Part shown: positions 59,768 through 64,000 of the stretch, piece after piece
How positions within the stretch are numbered: position 1 is the stretch's first letter
How the letters are laid out: each line of letters starts with the position of its first letter
NCBI GenBank assembly: GCA_905250125.1
Contig: CAJNOL010000824.1
Span: 37,087 to 101,086 of the forward strand
Length of the DNA: 64,000 bases
From: Rotaria sordida
Taxonomy: Eukaryota > Rotifera > Eurotatoria > Philodinida > Philodinidae
Direction: 5' to 3'
Translations under genes and position numbers: made by a program
The notes under the pieces: model-generated
Databases searched by the model: none
The model's input: only the letters and a program-made list of their open reading frames with translations
Told to the model about the DNA's origin: nothing

Positions 59768-59965
59768 TGTTAGCTCTCATATGTATAGAACGAAAGAGAC
59801 AAGCAGTGTCACTGATGTTATGTGACAGAACGATGAAAAAGATGACCTTCATGGGAATCGAACCCATACCTTCTGCTATCCGGGCAGATGTCCTAAGCCA
59901 ATTAGACTAGAAGGCGCATCTTAATCATCGTTTAGCGTCCAAGTGATTCATCATGGACGCTAACA
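59768..59965 (-). repeat. LTR, 3' copy in element orientation
   Basis: 198-bp terminal repeat identical to 60072-60269. On the minus strand its order is: terminal TGTTAGC, a 10-bp hairpin (TTAGCGTCCA...TGGACGCTAA on the plus strand, 59932-59963), the tRNA-like gene, a TTTTT run, a small TGTCAC/GTGACA hairpin (59807-59827) and terminal GCTAACA. Confidence 0.88.
59843..59916 (-). tRNA. tRNA-like gene inside the 3' LTR
   Basis: 74 nt fold as a cloverleaf on the minus strand: acceptor CGCCTTC/GAAGGTC (6 of 7 pairs, C-C mismatch at 1-72, one G-T), D stem GTCT/GGAC with GG in the loop, a perfect anticodon stem TCTGC/GCAGA, a 4-nt variable loop, and a perfect T arm ATGGG-TTCGATT-CCCAT (B box GGTTCGATTCC). 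A TTTTT Pol III terminator follows within a few bases. The 7-nt anticodon loop is CCGGATA, with C rather than U at position 33. Read canonically the anticodon is GGA, but the short variable loop is unlike tRNA-Ser and the body resembles tRNA-Arg. It may be a tRNA-derived promoter rather than a decoding tRNA. Confidence 0.7.
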
Positions 59966-60071
59966 CCTTTCCCTTTGCACAGTTCTTTTTGCTTTTCTGT
60001 GCATCTTTTTCGCACAGAGGAGAACGTACGAACATGTGCTGGTGTTACTGCTTGCCCAACTTCTCCACCAT

Positions 60072-60269
60072 TGTTAGCTCTCATATGTATAGAACGAAAG
60101 AGACAAGCAGTGTCACTGATGTTATGTGACAGAACGATGAAAAAGATGACCTTCATGGGAATCGAACCCATACCTTCTGCTATCCGGGCAGATGTCCTAA
60201 GCCAATTAGACTAGAAGGCGCATCTTAATCATCGTTTAGCGTCCAAGTGATTCATCATGGACGCTAACA
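60072..60269 (-). repeat. LTR, 5' copy in element orientation
   Basis: Identical 198-bp partner of 59768-59965, offset by 304 bp. It is followed on its right by AAACATACC, giving the second AAACA target-site copy at 60270-60274. Confidence 0.88.
60147..60220 (-). tRNA. tRNA-like gene inside the 5' LTR
   Basis: Sequence-identical to the 59843-59916 copy, with the same cloverleaf, C33 anticodon loop and TTTTT terminator. In element orientation this is the upstream copy, so its internal A and B boxes would sit where a retrotransposon promoter is needed. Confidence 0.7.
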
Positions 60270-61146
60270 AAACATACCAACCAAAATCATCAAAATTATA
60301 CTTATTGATCCACAAAATCGTAATACATTAGTACATACTGGCTTACAAGTGGATTCAATGCATTTCTTAGCTGAACCATCCATGCAAAACACAAAGCCGG
60401 TGCAATGCTATATATGCCTTCAATACAATCATGTAGCAAAATATTGCAAAACAAAACAACAGATATGTGCTCAATGTGGTGAAAATCATCGTATCGATCA
60501 ATGTATTGCTGCTAGTGATGCATTAAAATGCAGCAATTGCAAAGGTAATCATTTAGCAACATCAAATGAATGTGCAACATTTAAAGAACAAGAAAAAAGA
60601 ATACAAAATCTAATTTATTAATATTCATCTACAAATAAACCATAACAACAGCACCAGCCATACACGATCTTAATGAATTTCCATCGTTACCAAACATCTT
60701 TCAACGTCAACAAGAACATCTACATAATGAATTATTCGATGAAATCATTAATGCATTAAGCAGCAAAATGGAAAAAATCATCGAAGAAACAACAAGTCGA
60801 TTATTCAAGAAGCTGCAACAGAAGATCAAGAAAATCGAAAAGTCGATCCACACTCACGACAACAACCAAGAAGATGCTTTAACTGTCTCTGATTCTGATT
60901 CAAATGAAGAAGGTCAATTAGTTATGCACATCAAGAACAAACAAAAACAAAATACACAAACATCCAAAACAACCACTTCATCGATCGATACTTCAGCTAA
61001 ACCAACAACAACTTCAAACATGGCCTCATCGAAACCACCACAAAAACAAAAAGAAGCAACAAAGTCAACCAAGAGAGTTCGCTCTCCTAACAGCTGTTTA
61101 GATGCATTGACATTTGATAACAAAGACCTCAAAATAAGCAACAACG

Positions 61147-63780
61147 ATGATTAGTTTATGTCATATTAACATTAACTCTAATATAAAACACAAAGATGAA
61201 CTCCTGGCCAGATTCTCCAAATACGACACCAATTCTGTTAATGAAACTAACCTTAAGGGTGAACGTTCGTTCTCTTTAATGGGTTATAACATTTTCAGAA
61301 ATGATCGAGTAGGAAAACCTGGTAGTGGAGTTTTATTAGCAGTCAAACAACACATTAAATGTCGAGAAATACTGAACAAAACAACACGTAAAAATGAAGC
61401 AATAGCAATACAGATTGAAACACAAACATTCAAATCAATATTGATATCCTCCATTTACGTGACACCAACAGCAAAAATCGATCTCAGTATCTTCCACGAA
61501 CTATACAACATCAACAATAATTGTATTCTAGTAGGTGATTTAAATGCAACACTACAACTAATGGGATCAAGAAAAACAAATGCAAGAAGGTTTTATTGAA
61601 TGTGTCGACGATGATAGTACAACATTTGAAAAGAATGATTATGAAGAAAAACTTGACTGGATATTAGCAAGTCAACCACTTCTTTCATTTATATCAAATG
61701 TCGAAACTTATCTAACAATCGGCACATTAAGTGGACATAAACCATTAACCTTCGATATTCCAATTGGAGTTCCACCAAAACCAACATCTCCAAGAATATC
61801 TCTTAATTTTAAAGCAGCAAAATGGTCAAAATTTAGAAGCACATTAGGTCAACAGCTGATGTTATGGAATAATGATGGTCGTTTAGATTCAACATTAGAC
61901 ATAGAAGAATATACGTCATTTATTACCAACAGCATAATGGTAGCAACACAAGAAGCCATTCTACCAACTAAACAAATGAATACAAGCTATACACTAAGTG
62001 AAGCATCGAAGAGCTTGATCAAATTAAAACACCAAGCATATCGAAGATGGAAGAAAACTGGAAATAATATGGATAAACATCAATATTATAACTACAAAGT
62101 CCTATTAACAAATTCACTTAAAAATGACAGAAGAAAGAACTTAAACAAGTTAATGTCGTCTTTATGTCAGAAGAAAATGTATTCAGATGCAGTTTGGTGA
62201 ACAGTTCGCAAGTTCCACAACGAACGGATCAAGCAAAGCTATGCAAACATCATGAAATATAACAACACAACAGCAACATCAGATAAGGAGAAGGCAGACC
62301 TATTTGCGGATTATCTCCAAAATGAAGTCTACTTCCAATCTTCTGATATGCTACCATTTCATGATCAAGTAACTCACCAAGCAAGCAACATCAAGAATGA
62401 AATTATAACCAAATCAAACACAACCAGATGGAAGCTAATTACTATACAAGAAGTTAAATATCACATCAAACAACTTCGAAACATCTGCACTGGTCCAGAC
62501 AACATCCACAATAGGTATTTGAAGAATTATTCAGAATTATTTCTCCAACACCTAACCAATCTGTACAATCTAATTCTGAAACAAGGTTATATTCCAGAAA
62601 GGTAGAAAAAGGCCAATATTATTCTTCTATTAAAACCGAAGAAAGACAAGCAACATCCGTCTAGTTATTGTCCGATTAGTCTTCTTAGTTGCTTAGGCAA
62701 ACTATTGGAGAAAATAATCAAACAACGTCTAATGCTTGAACTTGAATGACGAAACATCTTACCACAGCATCCAGCTGGCTTCAGACCAGGGAAAAGCACC
62801 ATCTACAACATCGTGCGATTAGAACGATATGCTGAAAGACAACTAAGACGTGATCGTCGAAGACGTCACTCAGCTGTCATTCTATTCGACATCAAAGCTG
62901 CATTTGATTCAGTATGGCACGATGGTTTGATATACAAATTAAATGATCTTCGTCTTCCTAAATAAATTATCAACTATCTGATCTCATTTTTACAAAATAG
63001 AACTGCTGCAATTGAAATTGAAAATGTGTTATCTCGTGCATTCAATTTAATGAGTGGTACACCACAAGGATCTTCATTATCACCCTTATTAAATATTATA
63101 TACACAGCAGATTCGATGAATGGAATACCGACTCACACAGAACATGGGTTATTCGCCGATGATACTGCACTATGGACTTCAGCTAATACCATGACAAGTC
63201 TCTCGTTCAGACTACAGCAATCCATAGATGCATTTGAAAGTTAGTGCAAGTCATGGAAATTAAAATTGCAACCAACAAAAACAGAGCTGATTCATTTCAG
63301 CATACATCCAGTGGAAGTGAAAGTTGAAAATACCATCATTAAATCATAGGATTATACAAGATGCTTGGGTGTAATTATAGACAAAAGATTAAATTGGAGA
63401 AGTCATCTCGATCATATTGAAGCTAAGATTGCTCCTCGGATCGATCTTCTTCGATATTTATCGAGAACAGCATATGAACCCAACAACAAGACGATGATAA
63501 ATATTTTCAAATCAATTGTACGCACAATCATTATTTATGGTTATCCTGTTCTACTGATCAAAAAGTATGGAACCGAATGCAGATTATGCAAAATAAAGCA
63601 CTTCGAGCTGCACTAGGTCTACACATATATACATCAGTAGATTATATACACAAGATCAGCAATGTTCCCAAAATCAAAGATTATGCAACAGGACTACTTC
63701 AAAACTCAATCCAAACAGCACAATCAAATAATGATAGTGTACTGATGAACCATCTTCAAGATATATTTAATCAAATTTAA
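61147..63780 (+). pseudogene. LINE ORF2: AP endonuclease and reverse transcriptase, decayed
   Basis: Starts MISLCHININSN at 61147, overlapping the ORF1 end. The endonuclease shows the conserved Glu region (NETNLKG), GDLNA and, after a frameshift near 61590, SGHKPL. The RT region (frame of 61580) contains HPAGFRPGKST, motif A FDIKAAFDSVWHDGL, motif B SGTPQGSSLSPL and motif C FADDTALW with both catalytic aspartates. In-frame stops lie at 62198, about 62603, 62746, 62963, 63242 and 63347. A second frameshift lies near 63560, before the KALRAALGLHIYTSV segment. Dead copy; no RNase H domain was recognised. Confidence 0.85.
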
Positions 63781-64000
63781 AAAAGACACCACCTACCTAT
63801 TATCACAATATCATCCTCGAGAAACAAGAACATTGTTGACCCAATCAAATTCATACAAAAATTGTTATATCGGATTCGTATACTACGAATCAGCTATTTC
63901 TTTTTTTGTTTTCATATATAATATGAAACTGAGTCAATGTATTTGCTTGTTCCTTTTCTTCGATTCAGCTGTTTCTTTTTCTTTCCTCTCAACTTCATAT
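63781..64000. other. Right-edge non-coding sequence
   Basis: 220 bp after the last LINE codon, T-rich, with repeated TTC(G)ATTCAGCT(A/G)TTTCTTTTT-like segments near 63890 and 63962. Probably LINE 3' UTR and flank; the end of the element is not visible. Confidence 0.4.

Larger units (their letters stand above)
59768..60269 (-). mobile_element. TRIM-like miniature LTR retrotransposon with tRNA-like genes in both LTRs
   Basis: 502 bp: LTR 59768-59965, internal 59966-60071 (106 bp), LTR 60072-60269. The LTRs appear identical over 198 bp and begin TGTTAGC and end GCTAACA (TG...CA rule with 7-bp inverted ends). AAACA flanks both sides as a 5-bp target duplication. Read on the minus strand, one base after the 5' LTR comes TGGTGGAGAAGTTGGGC, which fits a primer-binding site for a tRNA 3' end in CCA. 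AAAGGGAAAGG lies directly before the 3' LTR as a polypurine tract. There is no coding capacity, so it is non-autonomous. Identical LTRs mean a recent insertion. Confidence 0.88.
59209..61154 (+). pseudogene. LINE ORF1 (gag-like, CCHC zinc knuckles), interrupted
   Basis: The N-terminal part is open from 59209 to 59767, where the LTR-type element enters. After it (60275 on) the same protein continues in frame: removing the insert with one copy of the AAACA duplication leaves the frame open. Three Cys/His knuckles follow: CYICLQYNHVAKYC, CAQCGENHRIDQC and CSNCKGNHLATSNEC. A stop or frameshift near 60619-60660 moves the rest to another frame (60660-61154), which is rich in charged and Ser/Thr residues. 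Such ORF1 proteins bind the element's RNA. The end overlaps the ORF2 start by 8 nt. Confidence 0.75.
59209..63900 (+). mobile_element. Decayed non-LTR (LINE) retrotransposon with ORF1 and ORF2
   Basis: Plus-strand element with a gag-like ORF1 carrying CCHC knuckles (59209-61154), then an ORF2 with AP endonuclease and reverse transcriptase (61147-63780). The arrangement is that of jockey/CR1/I-type LINEs; the exact clade is not resolved. ORF1 is interrupted by a 502-bp LTR-type insertion and a frameshift; ORF2 has at least two frameshifts and six in-frame stops. The 5' boundary is probably shortly before 59209. The 3' boundary is not visible; 63781-64000 is T-rich non-coding sequence that may be 3' UTR. 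Confidence 0.85.

Noticed and set aside
59768..59910. C-terminal 48 residues of the ORF starting at 59209
   Set aside because: This tail is read from the inserted LTR, not from the LINE protein; the true ORF1 continues after 60274.
59932..60214. Small ORFs at 59932-60171 (-) and 59975-60214 (+)
   Set aside because: They lie across the LTR and internal region, overlap the tRNA-like gene, and share no protein-like motifs; chance frames of a non-coding element.
59768..60269. Hammerhead ribozyme (retrozyme) in the LTRs
   Set aside because: The LTR has CTGATG and GAAA words, but no CTGANGA core with a pairing stem II and following GAAA could be built on either strand.

Overview
This is an AT-rich, intron-dense animal sequence. 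Most introns are about 50-65 nt with GT-AG ends, with occasional 1-2 kb introns filled with repeats. The genes are single-copy metazoan housekeeping and signalling genes. Several have a good 3' splice site at or just upstream of the start codon in very short same-strand intergenic gaps, as in animals with spliced-leader trans-splicing. With the compact gene spacing and the retroelement types, a bdelloid rotifer is the best guess; this is an inference, and another spiralian is possible. One 100-base assembly gap lies at 39051-39150.

Layout. 1-9712 (-): most of a three-module EML5/EML6-type WD40 microtubule-associated protein, running off the left edge. 11675-12533 (+): a small NET-family (Noc/Elbow/ZNF503-703) zinc-finger protein. 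15266-17411 (-): a neuronal-calcium-sensor-like EF-hand protein. 17630-27582 (-): exportin-2/CSE1L. 27657-28106 (-): RNA polymerase subunit RPB6, with a near-identical second copy at 32293-32742 (-). 32922-37854 (-): synergin gamma with an EH domain. 38458-42992 (+): a PPM1D/Wip1-like PP2C phosphatase. 44737-48706 (+): Miro mitochondrial Rho GTPase. 49695-52119 (+): isoprenylcysteine carboxyl methyltransferase (ICMT). 52221-53697 (+): LEPROT/VPS55. 53698-59208 is mostly non-coding, with transposase debris. 59209 to near the right edge is a decayed non-LTR retrotransposon (CCHC gag-like ORF1, AP endonuclease plus reverse transcriptase ORF2).

The most striking object is inside that retrotransposon. 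A 502-bp element at 59768-60269 has two identical 198-bp terminal direct repeats with TGTTAGC...GCTAACA ends, a 5-bp target duplication (AAACA), a primer-binding-site-like stretch and a polypurine tract on the minus strand. It therefore looks like a miniature LTR retrotransposon (TRIM). Each LTR carries a complete tRNA-like gene with A box, B box and a TTTTT terminator. Other notable points are an apparent 1-nucleotide microexon in LEPROT, a GC-AG intron in the phosphatase, candidate trans-spliced gene clusters (RPB6-CSE1L and ICMT-LEPROT), a Lys-to-Arg change in the Miro N-terminal P-loop, and at least nine long inverted-repeat (foldback) elements, most of them inside introns.

The genes are not one pathway. 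Several touch membrane traffic or cytoskeleton (EML, synergin gamma, LEPROT, ICMT, Miro), but no functional cluster is implied beyond possible co-transcription of neighbours. All gene calls come from reading translated sequence by eye; nothing was searched against a database.
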